The notes: generated by a model not told the origin, from the letters alone. 64,000 nt of DNA from Mycobacterium sp. E2479 (GCF_001667925.1 NZ_LZJR01000059.1:36474-100473); one strand, 5' to 3'. Counted from the first letter of the stretch, positions 8,577 to 19,300 are shown. Translations and numbers: made by a program.

Positions 8577-9665
8577 ATGATGAGCAGGCCAGCCAAATTC
8601 CGCGTCATCCAGTGGGCCACTGGGGGCGTGGGCAAAGCGGCGATCGGGTGCGTCATCAATCACCCACAGCTGGAGCTGGTGGGGTGCTGGGTGCACAGCG
8701 CGGACAAAAACGGTGTCGATGTCGGCCGGATCGTCGGCACACAGGAGCTTGGCGTCACCGCCACCACCAGCATCGACGAAATACTGGCGTTGGATGCCGA
8801 CTGCGTCATGTACAGCCCGCTGATACCCAACGACGACGAAGTGATCGCCATTCTGCGGTCCGGCAAGAACGTGGTCACACCCGTTGGCTGGGTCTACCCC
8901 GACCCGGACAACAAGCGTCACCGGGCCGTCGCCGACGCCGCGACGGAAGGCGGTGTGACGCTGCATGGTTCGGGCATTCACCCCGGCGGCATCACAGAAC
9001 GGTTCCCGCTCATGGTGTCCTCCCTGTCGTCGGCGATCACGCACGTGCGTGCCGAAGAGTTCTCCGACATCCGCACCTACAACGCGCCGGACGTGGTGCG
9101 CCACATCATGGGATTCGGGGGTACCCCGGAGGAAGCCACACAGGGGCCGATGGCCGGTCTGCTAGCAGGGGGTTTCAAGCAGTCGGTGCGGATGATCGCC
9201 GACCACATGGGCTTTCGCATCGATCCCGACATCAGGACGGTTCAGGACGTCGCCGTGGCGACCGCCGACATCGACTACGATCCCTTCCCGATCACGACCG
9301 GCACGGTGGCCGCACGCCGGTTCCGCTGGCAGGCCCTCGTCGATGGCGAGCCGGTCATCACCGCGGCGGTCAACTGGCTGATGGGTGAGGAAGATCTGGC
9401 CCCGGCCTGGAATTTCGGCGGGCGGGGTGAGCGCTTCGAGGTCGAGATCACCGGTGACCCCGACGTGAGTCTGACCTTCAAGGGTCTGCAACCGGAGACG
9501 ATCGCGGAGGGCCTGGTGAAGAATCCGGGCGTCGTGGTCACCGCCAACCACTGCGTCAACGCCATTCCTGACGTCTGCGCCGCCGAGCCGGGCATCAAGA
9601 CCTATCTCGACTTGCCGCTGTTCGCCGGACGTCCGGCTCCCGGCCTCGCCGCGGGAAAGCCATGA
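8577..9665 (+). CDS. DapB-like NAD(P)-binding oxidoreductase
   Basis: A 362-residue protein with an N-terminal Rossmann fold (IQWATGGVGKAAI) followed by the mycobacterial version of a dihydrodipicolinate-reductase-like C-terminal domain (GSGIHPGGITERFP). Proteins of this family are commonly labelled dihydrodipicolinate reductase or amine-dehydrogenase-like, but true DapB is shorter and this one probably acts on a different substrate. GGGAGG lies just upstream and suits either of the two adjacent ATG codons (8577, 8580). It is the first gene of a three-gene operon with an SDR and a TetR regulator. I do not assign a reaction. Confidence 0.85.
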   Translation: MMSRPAKFRVIQWATGGVGKAAIGCVINHPQLELVGCWVHSADKNGVDVGRIVGTQELGVTATTSIDEILALDADCVMYSPLIPNDDEVIAILRSGKNVVTPVGWVYPDPDNKRHRAVADAATEGGVTLHGSGIHPGGITERFPLMVSSLSSAITHVRAEEFSDIRTYNAPDVVRHIMGFGGTPEEATQGPMAGLLAGGFKQSVRMIADHMGFRIDPDIRTVQDVAVATADIDYDPFPITTGTVAARRFRWQALVDGEPVITAAVNWLMGEEDLAPAWNFGGRGERFEVEITGDPDVSLTFKGLQPETIAEGLVKNPGVVVTANHCVNAIPDVCAAEPGIKTYLDLPLFAGRPAPGLAAGKP

Positions 9666-9717
9666 CCGAGTTCCTCGAAATGCAGCGGGGTGTAGGGCTG
9701 CAGATGGGACCCGCCAG

Positions 9718-10491
9718 ATGAGCTACAGCCACCACGATTCGATGCGTGGGCACGTCGCGATCGTCACCGGTGCCGCCCAAGGCGTCGGAAAGGGCGTCGC
9801 CGCAGCGCTCCTCGAACGCGGTGCGGCGGTGCTACTGGTTGACATCCAGGAGGAGGTGCTGAACAGGACCGCCATCGAACTCGAGTCGATCGGGCGGATG
9901 GAACGGCTCGTCGCGGATTTGCGCGACCCGGACAGCGCGCAGCGTATCGTGGCCGCAGCGGTTGACGCTTTCGGCACGGTTCACGGCCTGGTCAACAACG
10001 CCATCGCCACCAACGAGCCGAAGGCGTTCGTCGACATCACCACCGAAGACCTGGCCCTCGGCTATGACGTGGGCCCCCGCGCGACGTTCCTGCTGATGCA
10101 GGCCGTGCACCCGTTGATGGTGGAGGCCGGCGGCGGATCGATCGTCAACCTCGGTTCGGGGACGGGCACGGGCGGCGAACCCAAGTGGGGCGGCTATGCC
10201 GCGGCCAAGGAAGGCATCCGCGGGCTGTCGAAGGTGGCCGCGCTGGAATGGGGGCGCGACAACATCCGTGTCAATGTCATCTGCCCCTTCGCCGAATCGG
10301 ACGGCGTCAAGTTCTGGAAGTCGTTCGCGCCCAAGGAGTACGACAAGGCCGTGGGGCGGGTCCCGATGAAGCGTATCGGCGACGTCCGCACTGACGTGGG
10401 TGCGCTGGTGGCGTTCCTACTCGGCGATGACGCCACCTTCATCACCGGACAGACCATTCACGTCGACGGTGGGATCGGCTGCTTCCGATGA
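9718..10491 (+). CDS. Short-chain dehydrogenase/reductase
   Basis: A 257-residue classical SDR with TGAAQGVGKG at 17-26, an NNA motif (VNNAIATNE), the catalytic serine in NLGSGTGTGG and the YAAAK motif. The C-terminus DDATFITGQTIHVDGG is the usual family ending. It follows the DapB-like gene by 52 bases and overlaps the start of the TetR gene by four bases (ATGA), which indicates translational coupling. The substrate is not predictable; the presence of two oxidoreductases under one regulator suggests successive steps in one catabolic route. Confidence 0.93.
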   Translation: MSYSHHDSMRGHVAIVTGAAQGVGKGVAAALLERGAAVLLVDIQEEVLNRTAIELESIGRMERLVADLRDPDSAQRIVAAAVDAFGTVHGLVNNAIATNEPKAFVDITTEDLALGYDVGPRATFLLMQAVHPLMVEAGGGSIVNLGSGTGTGGEPKWGGYAAAKEGIRGLSKVAALEWGRDNIRVNVICPFAESDGVKFWKSFAPKEYDKAVGRVPMKRIGDVRTDVGALVAFLLGDDATFITGQTIHVDGGIGCFR

Positions 10492-11084
10492 CCGGCGAGT
10501 CGCTTCGCGACCGGCAGCGCGCGCAGATCCGGGCCGATATTCGGCGTGCGGCGTTTCGCCTATTCGTCGAGCGCGGGTACGACGCGGTGACTACAGAGGA
10601 GATCGCCACGGCCGCAGGCGTTTCGCCACGCACGTTCTTCCGGCATGTGCCGGCGAAAGAAGAACTTCTGCTCGCCCCGGTGCGATACGGTGGCGCCGCG
10701 ATCGTCAATCTCCTCGAGGGGCGGCCCGCCGCCGAGCCACCCGATGTCGCCTTGATCAACGCCATCGTCACGCGGACCCGCTCATTCCAGCAGGCCGACA
10801 CCGAGGAATGGCGCGAAGCCCTGCTGGTGGCGCCCGACCTGCTCGCCAAGGTCACGGTGCACCGGCCGGCCGATAAGGAGCGAGCCACCAAGCTGATCGC
10901 CGAACGGATGGGCGCCGACCCCGAGGCCGACATTCGTCCGGGCCTGCTGGTTCAACTCGCGTTCGCGGCCGCCGACTTCGCCTTTCAGCAGTGGGTGCGA
11001 CGGTCGGGGACACCGTGGCCACTGGACCGCTACGTCACCGATGCGCTGGAGGCGGTCAAATCTGGGCACTGGAAACGGAAATGA
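10488..11084 (+). CDS. TetR family transcriptional regulator
   Basis: A 198-residue repressor-type protein. The N-terminal helix-turn-helix (about residues 18-62) reads TEEIATAAGVSPRTFFRHVP, a standard TetR recognition segment; the rest is a ligand-binding helical domain. Its ATG overlaps the SDR stop codon. It is likely to control its own operon and the divergent SDR via the palindrome at 8501-8515, since TetR proteins commonly bind such short perfect inverted repeats near the first gene of their operon; this assignment is inferred. The 3' end converges with the hydroxyacid dehydrogenase gene, five bases apart. Confidence 0.92.
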   Translation: MTGESLRDRQRAQIRADIRRAAFRLFVERGYDAVTTEEIATAAGVSPRTFFRHVPAKEELLLAPVRYGGAAIVNLLEGRPAAEPPDVALINAIVTRTRSFQQADTEEWREALLVAPDLLAKVTVHRPADKERATKLIAERMGADPEADIRPGLLVQLAFAAADFAFQQWVRRSGTPWPLDRYVTDALEAVKSGHWKRK

Positions 11085-11089
11085 GTTGT

Positions 11090-12079
11090 TCAGTGCCGCT
11101 GCAGCACTTCGGGATTGGCGAGCCGAATGGGCGTCCCGTCCAGCCACGCCAGCACCGATTCCACCGTTTCGGAGTAGAAGACGCCCAGCATTTCACGCGT
11201 GACATATCCCAGGTGGGGAGACAGCGTCACGTTTGAAAGCTGCCGCAGCCGATGGTCTTTCGGCAGCGGCTCGGTGTCATAGACGTCGAGGCCCGCCCCG
11301 GCGATGCGCCCGGTTTCCAGCGCGGCCAGCAGGGACGCTTCGTCGACGATCGGCCCCCTGGAGGTGTTGATCAGGTAGGCGTGTGGCTTCATCAGCGCCA
11401 GTTCCGCTTCGCCGACCAGTCCCCGGGTGCGTTCCGAGAGCACCAGGTGAATGGAGACCACGTCCGAGGATGCGAACAGCGTGGCCTTATCGACTCGGCG
11501 TGCGCCCGCACTCGCGGCGGCGTCCTCGGTGAGATTGCGACTCCACGCGATGACATCCATGTCAAAGGCCCTGGCGTACTCGGCCATGCGTCTGCCGACC
11601 CTGCCCAGCCCGAGCAGGCCGAGGGTCTTACCGGACAAGGTCATACCCGCGCTGGTCTGCCACCCGCCATCACGCATGCTGCGATGCTCTTCGGCGAGAT
11701 TGCGCACCGTCGCAATCATCAGACCCCAGGCGAGTTCCGGCGTGGCGTCGCGCATGGACCTGAATCGGGGATGGGCAAAATCCGAGTGCGCCACCAGAAT
11801 AGCGTGCTCGCCGGCCGCGGCCACGTCCATGTTCGGCAGGCTCCTGCCGACAATAGTGAGCAGCTTCAGGTTCGGTAGCCGCTCGATCAAGGTCCGCGGA
11901 AACGCCATTCGCTCTCGCAGGGTGCACACCACATCAAACGGCCGCAAGGCCTCGGCGGCCTCGTCTTCACCAAGGTGGCGGCCGAAAACGGTTACCTCGG
12001 CCCGCTTTTGCACCGGTGACCAGTCGGCAACCTGTAACGCCACGCCGGCGTAGTCGTCCAGAATCGCTACCTTGGGCAT
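11090..12079 (-). CDS. D-2-hydroxyacid dehydrogenase family protein
   Basis: A 329-residue NAD-dependent dehydrogenase of the formate/glycerate-dehydrogenase fold. The nucleotide-binding motif is LGLGRVGRRMAEYARAF; the catalytic arginine lies in INTSRGPIVDE, the glutamate in DVYDTEPLP, and the histidine in LSPHLGYVT. An upstream ATG at 12109 is in frame, but GGGGAG is well placed before the ATG at 12079 and the family sequence starts at MPKVAILDDY. It likely interconverts a 2-keto acid and a D-2-hydroxy acid. No operon partner is evident. Confidence 0.92.
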   Translation of the reverse strand: MPKVAILDDYAGVALQVADWSPVQKRAEVTVFGRHLGEDEAAEALRPFDVVCTLRERMAFPRTLIERLPNLKLLTIVGRSLPNMDVAAAGEHAILVAHSDFAHPRFRSMRDATPELAWGLMIATVRNLAEEHRSMRDGGWQTSAGMTLSGKTLGLLGLGRVGRRMAEYARAFDMDVIAWSRNLTEDAAASAGARRVDKATLFASSDVVSIHLVLSERTRGLVGEAELALMKPHAYLINTSRGPIVDEASLLAALETGRIAGAGLDVYDTEPLPKDHRLRQLSNVTLSPHLGYVTREMLGVFYSETVESVLAWLDGTPIRLANPEVLQRH

Positions 12080-12109
12080 GCGGTCTCCCCACTCACCTGC
12101 ATGACTCAC

Positions 12110-12488
12110 TGGAACATCACGTCGCGGGCGCCGTCAAGGTCGCGACGGTGGTCTGCATGTGGGCGGACCCGTGGACATTGCCGAACACCCACCGCATACT
12201 CATCGACTGGGCCTCGGCTCGCTGTATTTCTGCTCGGGTCGGCATGGATGATCAGCGGCGCGCTCATGGCGCTCAACCCACCGCCGCACGATGTTCGCAG
12301 AGCGGCGGCGCTGCCGTTCATCGGCTGGATCACGCTGGCTTTCGGGGTCTACATAGCCATCAAAGCGTGTACACGACCGACATGGCGGGCTCCGGCGAAC
12401 CGCCCCGCCATGAGCGGGATCACCGGGTGGACGGCACACATCATGGAGCAGACCGCGTCCAACGAGCTGATCCGTCCACTGAGCGGGT
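12110..12488. other. Intergenic stretch with a possible membrane-protein remnant
   Basis: No complete gene is supported here. On the plus strand, around 12215-12380, one frame encodes two hydrophobic segments (LAVFLLGSAWMISGALMAL and FIGWITLAFGVYIAIKA), separated by a polar loop, which look like two transmembrane helices. The frame has no convincing start and continues into the pyruvate carboxylase region without similarity to anything I recognise. It may be the remains of a small membrane protein gene. Confidence 0.35.
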
Positions 12489-12524
12489 ATGTCGGCCCCC
12501 GCAGCGCGCTCTATCGTAAAGACC

Positions 12525-15500
12525 GTGTTTGCGAAGGTACTGGTCGCCAATCGCGGGGAGATAGCGATCCGCGCGTTCCGCGCGGCCTATGAGCTGGAAA
12601 TAGGCACGGTCGCGATCTATCCCTATGAGGACCGCAATTCCGTGCATCGGCTCAAGGCCGACGAGTCCTATCAGATCGGCGAGGAGGGCCACCCGGTTCG
12701 CGCATACCTATCGGTCGACGACATCGTCGCGACGGCACAGGCTTGCGGAGCGGACGCGATTTATCCCGGCTACGGCTTCTTGTCGGAGAATCCGGACCTG
12801 GCGGCGGCGTGCGCGGCGGCGGGCATCACCTTCGTCGGCCCGAGCGCAGAGGTGCTCGAGCTCACGGGCAACAAGTCGCGGGCGGTCGCGGCGGCGCGCG
12901 AAGCCGGCCTTCCGGTGCTGGCTTCTTCGGCACCCTCGACGTCGGTCGACGAGCTGCTGGCGGCCGCCGAGTCGATGACCTTCCCGCTATTCGTCAAGGC
13001 GGTCGCCGGTGGCGGCGGACGGGGGATGCGCCGGGTGGTCGACACCGCCTCGCTGCCCGAGGCGATCGAGGCCGCCAGCCGCGAGGCCGAATCAGCGTTC
13101 GGGGATGCCTCGGTGTTCCTCGAGCAGGCGGTGATCGACCCGCGGCACATCGAGGTGCAAATCCTGGCCGACAGCCAGGGCAATGTCATGCACCTCTACG
13201 AGCGCGACTGCAGTGTGCAGCGCCGCCACCAGAAGGTCGTCGAGATTGCGCCGGCACCGAATCTGGACCCAGAGCTGCGCCAACAGATCTGCGCAGACGC
13301 GGTGACATTCGCGCGGAGCATCGGGTATACGTGTGCCGGCACGGTCGAATTCCTACTCGATGAACGCGGCAATCACGTGTTCATCGAGATGAATCCCCGA
13401 ATCCAGGTGGAGCATACGGTCACCGAGGAGATCACCGATGTCGACCTGGTGTCGGCGCAGCTGCGCATCGCCGGGGGACAGAGCCTAAAAGACATTGGTT
13501 TGACCCAGGATTCGATCGTCCCCCACGGCGCGGCGTTGCAGTGCCGGATCACCACTGAGGATCCGGCGAACGGTTTCCGCCCGGACACCGGCCGAATCAC
13601 CGCCTATCGCACGCCCGGCGGCGCGGGAATCCGGTTGGATGGCGGCACGACGCTGGGCGCCGATATCAGCGCCCACTTCGACTCGATGTTGATCAAATTG
13701 ACATGCCGGGGCCGCGATTTCGCGACGGCCGTGCGCCGGGCACGACGCGCGGTCGCGGAGTTTCGGATCCGGGGTGTGTCGACGAATATTCCGTTCCTGC
13801 AAGCGGTCCTGGACGACCGTGATTTTCAGGCCGGCCGCATCACGACATCGTTCATCGAACAGCGCCCGCAGCTACTCACCGCGCGCGGCTCCGCTGACCG
13901 CGGCACCAAGATCCTCAACTATCTGGCCGACGTGACCGTCAACAAGCCGCACGGTGAGCGTCCGTCGACGGTGTACCCGCACGACAAGCTGCCAGACATC
14001 GATTTGTCTGTTGAGCCCCCGGACGGTTCCAAACAGCGGTTGACCGAACTCGGGCCGGAGCGATTTGCGGCCTGGTTGCGCCAGTCGGCCGGCGTCGGCG
14101 TCACCGATACCACGTTCCGCGACGCGCACCAATCCCTACTCGCCACCCGGGTCCGCACCAGCGGCCTGATCAAGGTGGCGCCCTATATCGCGCGGACCAC
14201 ACCGCAACTGCTGTCGATCGAATGCTGGGGCGGGGCGACTTACGATGTGGCGCTGCGGTTCCTGAAAGAAGACCCGTGGGAACGATTGGCGACGCTGCGC
14301 GAGGCGTTGCCCAACATCTGTCTGCAGATGCTGCTGCGCGGGCGCAACACCGTCGGCTACACCCCCTATCCGGAGACGGTGACGACGGCGTTCGTCGAGG
14401 AGGCGACGGCGACGGGCATCGATATCTTCCGGATCTTCGACGCGTTGAACAACGTCGACTCCATGCGGCCGGCGGTGGACGCCGTGCGCGAAACCGGCGC
14501 GGCGGTGGCCGAGGTGGCGATGTCCTACACCGGGGATGTGAGCGATCCGGCCGAAAAGCTTTACACGCTCGACTATTACCTGAAGCTGGCCGAACAGATC
14601 GTCGACGCGGGCGCCCACGTGCTGGCGATCAAGGACATGGCTGGGTTGCTGCGTGCGCCGGCGGCAGCGACGCTGGTCTCGGCGCTCAAGTCGCGATTCG
14701 ACCTACCGGTACACGTGCATACCCACGACACCCCGGGCGGTCAGCTGGCCAGCTACGTGGCGGCGTGGCACGCCGGGGCCGACGCCGTCGACGGCGCCGC
14801 GGCCCCCCTAGCGGGAACCACCAGCCAGCCCGCACTGTCGTCCATCGTGGCCGCCGCGGCCAACACGACCTTCGACACCGGCTTATCGCTTTCAGCCGTC
14901 TGCGACCTGGAGCCGTATTGGGAGGCGCTCCGAAAAGTGTACGCGCCCTTCGAATCCGGGCTACCCGCCCCGACTGGACGCGTCTATCACCACGAGATCC
15001 CCGGTGGCCAGCTATCGAACCTGCGCCAGCAGGCCATCGCGCTGGGACTCGGTGACCGTTTCGAGGATATCGAAAACGCCTACGCCGGAGCCGATGCCAT
15101 CCTTGGACACCTCGTCAAGGTCACCCCCTCCAGCAAGGTGGTCGGTGACCTGGCGCTGGCACTGGTGGGAGCGGGCGTCAGCGCGCAAGAATTCGCCGAC
15201 GATCCCGCACGGTACGACATCCCGGAGTCGGTGATCGGGTTTTTGCGCGGAGAACTCGGTGACCCACCGGGCGGCTGGCCCGAGCCGTTACGCACCAAGG
15301 CATTAGAGGGGCGCGGCCCGGCGAAACCCGAACAGGCGCTGTCGGCCGACGACGAAAAGGCGTTGGCCACCCCGGGCGTCGAGCGGCAGGCGGCGCTGAA
15401 CCGGCTGCTGTTCCCCGGGCCGACCAGGGAGCTCGAGGACCATCGCGAACAGTACGGGGACACCTCGCGCCTGAGCGCCAACCAGTTCTTCTACGGACTG

Positions 15501-15908
15501 CGTCAGGGCGATGAACACCGCGTCGAGCTGGAGCGCGGTGTGGAGCTGTTGATCGGCCTGGAGGCCGTCTCAGACGCGGACGAACGCGGCATGCGCACCG
15601 TGATGTGCATACTCAACGGTCAATTACGACCCGTCCTGGTACGTGATCGCAGCGTCGCCTCGGACGTGCCCGCCGCCGAGAAGGCCGACCGTGCCAACCC
15701 GGATCACATCGCGGCGCCTTTTGCCGGCGTCGTGACTGTGACCACCGACGTCGGCCAGGAAGTCGAAGCCGGTCAGACGATCGCCACGATCGAGGCGATG
15801 AAGATGGAGGCGGCCGTCACCACCCCGAAGTCCGGAAAGGTCGCACGAATCGCGGTCTCGCAGACGGCACAGGTCGAAGGCGGTGACCTGTTGGTGGTGA
15901 TCGACTAG
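12525..15908 (+). CDS. pca: Pyruvate carboxylase
   Basis: Biotin-dependent anaplerotic enzyme converting pyruvate, bicarbonate and ATP to oxaloacetate. From N to C: biotin carboxylase domain (VLVANRGEIAIRAF, ATP loop GGGGRGMRR, EMNPRIQVEHTVTEE), carboxyltransferase domain (GVTDTTFRDAHQS near residue 530; DALNNVDSMRPA), and a C-terminal biotinyl domain with EAMKME, the biotinylated lysine being about residue 1093. The GTG at 12525 gives 1127 residues, which is the length I remember for Rv2967c, and the start VFAKVLVANRGE aligns with it; an in-frame ATG at 12489 would add 12 residues. In M. tuberculosis rsmD lies next to this gene; here it does not. Confidence 0.96.
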   Translation: MFAKVLVANRGEIAIRAFRAAYELEIGTVAIYPYEDRNSVHRLKADESYQIGEEGHPVRAYLSVDDIVATAQACGADAIYPGYGFLSENPDLAAACAAAGITFVGPSAEVLELTGNKSRAVAAAREAGLPVLASSAPSTSVDELLAAAESMTFPLFVKAVAGGGGRGMRRVVDTASLPEAIEAASREAESAFGDASVFLEQAVIDPRHIEVQILADSQGNVMHLYERDCSVQRRHQKVVEIAPAPNLDPELRQQICADAVTFARSIGYTCAGTVEFLLDERGNHVFIEMNPRIQVEHTVTEEITDVDLVSAQLRIAGGQSLKDIGLTQDSIVPHGAALQCRITTEDPANGFRPDTGRITAYRTPGGAGIRLDGGTTLGADISAHFDSMLIKLTCRGRDFATAVRRARRAVAEFRIRGVSTNIPFLQAVLDDRDFQAGRITTSFIEQRPQLLTARGSADRGTKILNYLADVTVNKPHGERPSTVYPHDKLPDIDLSVEPPDGSKQRLTELGPERFAAWLRQSAGVGVTDTTFRDAHQSLLATRVRTSGLIKVAPYIARTTPQLLSIECWGGATYDVALRFLKEDPWERLATLREALPNICLQMLLRGRNTVGYTPYPETVTTAFVEEATATGIDIFRIFDALNNVDSMRPAVDAVRETGAAVAEVAMSYTGDVSDPAEKLYTLDYYLKLAEQIVDAGAHVLAIKDMAGLLRAPAAATLVSALKSRFDLPVHVHTHDTPGGQLASYVAAWHAGADAVDGAAAPLAGTTSQPALSSIVAAAANTTFDTGLSLSAVCDLEPYWEALRKVYAPFESGLPAPTGRVYHHEIPGGQLSNLRQQAIALGLGDRFEDIENAYAGADAILGHLVKVTPSSKVVGDLALALVGAGVSAQEFADDPARYDIPESVIGFLRGELGDPPGGWPEPLRTKALEGRGPAKPEQALSADDEKALATPGVERQAALNRLLFPGPTRELEDHREQYGDTSRLSANQFFYGLRQGDEHRVELERGVELLIGLEAVSDADERGMRTVMCILNGQLRPVLVRDRSVASDVPAAEKADRANPDHIAAPFAGVVTVTTDVGQEVEAGQTIATIEAMKMEAAVTTPKSGKVARIAVSQTAQVEGGDLLVVID

Positions 15909-15923
15909 CGGCGATCGCCGCCG

Positions 15924-16118
15924 TCAAGCGCGCCTGCCGTTGATCAGCGCCGAGCGCGCCAGCGTCCGCTCCGCCTGCTTCACGTGGGCAGCGTCGACCA
16001 GGACACCGTTCACGCCGGTCGCGCCGCGTCCGTTGGCCTCGGATTCCCGGTACGCAGCGACATTGGCTTCGGCCCTGGCGATTTCGTCGGCGGTCGGCGC
16101 GTAGACCTCGTTGGCGAA
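15924..16118 (-). pseudogene. C-terminal remnant of a CitE/HpcH-type lyase
   Basis: Translating the minus strand gives an uninterrupted 64-residue tail: FANEVYAPTADEIARAEANV, then an alanine-rich helix, NGRGATGVNGVLVDAAHVKQ, and an ending AERTLARSALINGRRA before a TGA at 15924-15926. This is the characteristic C-terminus of citrate-lyase-beta/HpcH aldolase family proteins (the segment after the usual IHPxQ motif). The sequence upstream of the phenylalanine no longer matches the family, so the gene has lost its N-terminal three quarters, including the whole active site. It abuts a truncated GntR fragment on the opposite strand. Confidence 0.75.
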
Positions 16119-16129
16119 ACTCGCCGGGG

Positions 16130-16384
16130 CTGTTGAATCAGATCAAGCAGGCCGCCCGGGTGGTGCCGAGCAATTTCCTCATCTTGTTCCCCGAGCATGA
16201 GAAGCACTCGCTTGACGGACATCAGGAGTCGCTCGACGCGCTCGGTGCCAAAGACGCCGAACGGGCCCGCACCATCGCCGAAAGACACGTGCTGGACGCC
16301 GGACGCTCGCTCGCCGACCGGCTGGAGCAGCGTGCGGTCACGCCCGGCGCGCCGCCTCCTGAGCCAGTTGAACGCGCGACGTGA
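16130..16384 (+). pseudogene. C-terminal remnant of a GntR (FCD-domain) regulator
   Basis: The plus-strand frame reads LLNQIKQAARVVPSNFLILF, then HQESLDALGAKDAERARTIA and AERHVLDAGRSLADRLEQRA before a stop at 16384. This is the last third of an FCD ligand-binding domain as found in FadR-type GntR regulators. There is no helix-turn-helix and no proper start; the frame loses similarity upstream of about 16130, exactly where the citE-like remnant on the other strand begins. The 3' end overlaps the end of the LuxR-type gene by 47 bases. Confidence 0.7.
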
Positions 16385-19300
16385 GCCCGAGTTTCGTGTA
16401 CACGTGGGTGAGGTGTGTTTGCACGGTCTTGGGTGAGACGAACAGCCGCTTGGCAATGTCCTTGTTGCCCAACCCTTCACAGACGAGGCGCACGACATCG
16501 TGCTCGGCAGGTGTCAACGACGCCCAGCCGCTGGACGGGCGCTTGCGCTCGCCGCGGCCACGCTGCGCGTAGGCGATCGCCTCCTCGGTCGACAACGCCG
16601 CCCCTTCGGCCCACGCCGCGTCGAAGTCCGCCTCATCCATCGCGTCGCGCAACGCCGCAACCGACGAATCGTAGCTGTCTTGATGGACCTTGAACCGCAC
16701 GTTCTGGGTGCGCTGGCGGAAGGCGTCGGCGGCTCCGAAGAGGCGCGCGGCTTGCTGAGTGTCGATATCTCTGGCCAGTTCGGCGAGGCATTCAAGGATG
16801 CCGGCAAGCGGTTGATAAACCCCAGAGCTGGCGGCACAGGCAAGCGCATCATGGGCGTCACGTTCTGCGTTCCCTCGACTGCGCTCTGCGATAGCAACCC
16901 GAGCGCGGGCCAGTAGCGCCGCCACCAGGTGCCACCCCGTCGCCACCGAAGCCGCTTCGTCGGCCAAACTGCGCGCCAACACGAGGTCGCCCTCCGCCAG
17001 CGCCACTTCAATGGTGTTGAAGGCACGTTGCACCACTGCCATCTGGGGTTGGGACACACCGATGTGGTGCGAGGCCCGCTCGCTCGCGTCATGAGCGGCG
17101 CGGACGTCGCCCGCGGCCAGCGCCGCCACCGACGACGCCGCGTGGCCCATTCCCTTGAAAATTTCATCCATGTCCGACGCGGTCTCGAGTGCCTTATCTA
17201 CCACAGCGCGCGCCGTATCGACGTCACCCTGGTGTGCCAGTGCCATAGCCAGACCCATCCCTGCGATTGGTTTGAGAAACTCGTCGTGATCGGCTTCGCA
17301 CTCGGCGATTACCCTCTGGAATCGGGCAACGGCGGAGGCAACGTCGCCGTCCATCAACTGCACCCACGCGAGGTACAGGCGACACATCCGCGAGTTGGGC
17401 CGGTCGCCAATCGCATCCGCGATATCGCGACCTTCTTCACCGGCGGTGCGGGCCGCGATCGGGTCGCCCACGCTCACCCAGGTGTTCGCCTGCCAGGCGA
17501 GGATCCGGCTCAGGCTCCATCGATCGTCCAAACTGCGGGCATACACCATTGCCTCTGCGTAGTACTTTGCGGCCGCCTCCGCGTTGTAATGGACGGCGCC
17601 CGCGATCCAGCCACAGGCGGTCAACGTCCTTGCCAGCAGGGCCGGGTCACCGACTTCGCGAGCGATCGCCAGCCCGCGCTCGGCCCGATCGAAGCTGCCG
17701 CCGACAAACATGTTCAACACCGCCGCGTCGGCGAGCGCCCGGGCACGCACCGAGGCGGACACCTCGAGAGTGTTCAAATCGCGCTCTCCGAGAACGGTGT
17801 CGAACCATGCCCGGCCTTCCAGCACGCGTAAACGCGTGAGCCAAAGTGGTTGGAGCGAGGATGCCAGCGATAGCGCGCGCTCGGTATCGGATGTCTCCAG
17901 GTTCCATCCCAACGCGTTGCGCAGGTTGTCCATCTCGGCTTCCGCCTGATCTAGGCGCTGCGCGTAGTCAGTGCGGGCCGGCGCGTCGAGCAGCGCCGCC
18001 ATCGCCGTGTAGTAGTCACAATGCCGCGACCGGACCACGTCGGCCTCGCCCGACTCCCCCAATTTCTCCAGCGCATATTGGCGCACGGTTTCGAGCAGCC
18101 GGTATCGCGTTCTTCCGCCGCTGTTTTCGGCAACCACCAGCGATTTGTCCACCAGCAACGTGAGCTGGTCCAGCACCTGGTAACGCTCGACACCATCGAC
18201 TCCGGCGACCGCCTGCGCTGCGTCCAGGTCGAAACCACCCAGGAACACTGCCAACCTGCGGAACAAGATCCGCTCCGTATCGGTGAGCAGGGCGTGCGAC
18301 CAATCCACCGACGCGCGCAACGTCTGCTGTCGACGCACCGACGTTCGCGCGCCTCCGGTGAGCAGACGGAAGCGGTCGTGCAGGCTGCCAAGGATCTCAT
18401 CAACCGACAACGCGCGCATGCGCGCCGCGGCCAGTTCGATCGCCAATGGCATCCCATCCAGGCGCCGGCAGATCTCGGTGACCGCGCGGGCGTTGTCGTC
18501 GTTCACGGTGAAGCCACTTCTAACCAACCGCGCACGGTCGGCGAACAACTCGATGGCGTCGTCGGACAGTGACAGCGAGGGCACCTGCCAACCGGCTTCG
18601 CCCGTCACACCGAGCGGCTCACGGCTGGTGGCGAGCACGGTCAGCCGCGGTGCGGACCCGAGGAGGCCAGCGACCATCGCGGCGGACGAGTCGAGCAGAT
18701 GTTCGCAGTTGTCCACCAGCAGCAGCATGTGGCGGTCGCGAAGATGCTGCTGCAGCGTGTCGATGGTGGATCGACCGGGCTGGTCGGGCAGCCCCAGCGC
18801 GCGTGCCGCGGCGACCGGCACGACATTGGGATGGGTGATGGGCGCCAGATCGACGTAACAGATTCCGTCGCCGTACTGCTCGGCGAGGGCCGACGCGACC
18901 TGCACGGCTAGGCGCGTCTTGCCCGCTCCGCCGGCTCCGGTGAGGGTGACCAGACGGTTGGTCGCCAGTGTTTCGCATAGGCCATGGATTTCCCACTGGC
19001 GCCCAACAAAATTCGTGAGTTGGGTTGGAAGATTATGAGAGACATGAGCTTTTGGTGTACGCAGTGGCGGGAAGTCATTGCGCAGGTCTGGGTGGCACAG
19101 CTGCACAACCCTTTCGGGACGGGGCAGGTCCCGAAGCGGATGGCTGCCCATGTCGGCCAGCGACACGTCCGGCGGAAGCTGATCGATGACCAACAGTTCC
19201 GTTGCACCCGACAACACCGTCTGTCCGCCGTGCGCGAGATCGCGCAGTCGGGCGGTGCGGTTGATCGTGGGACCGATGTAGTTGCCCTCATCGCGCAGGC

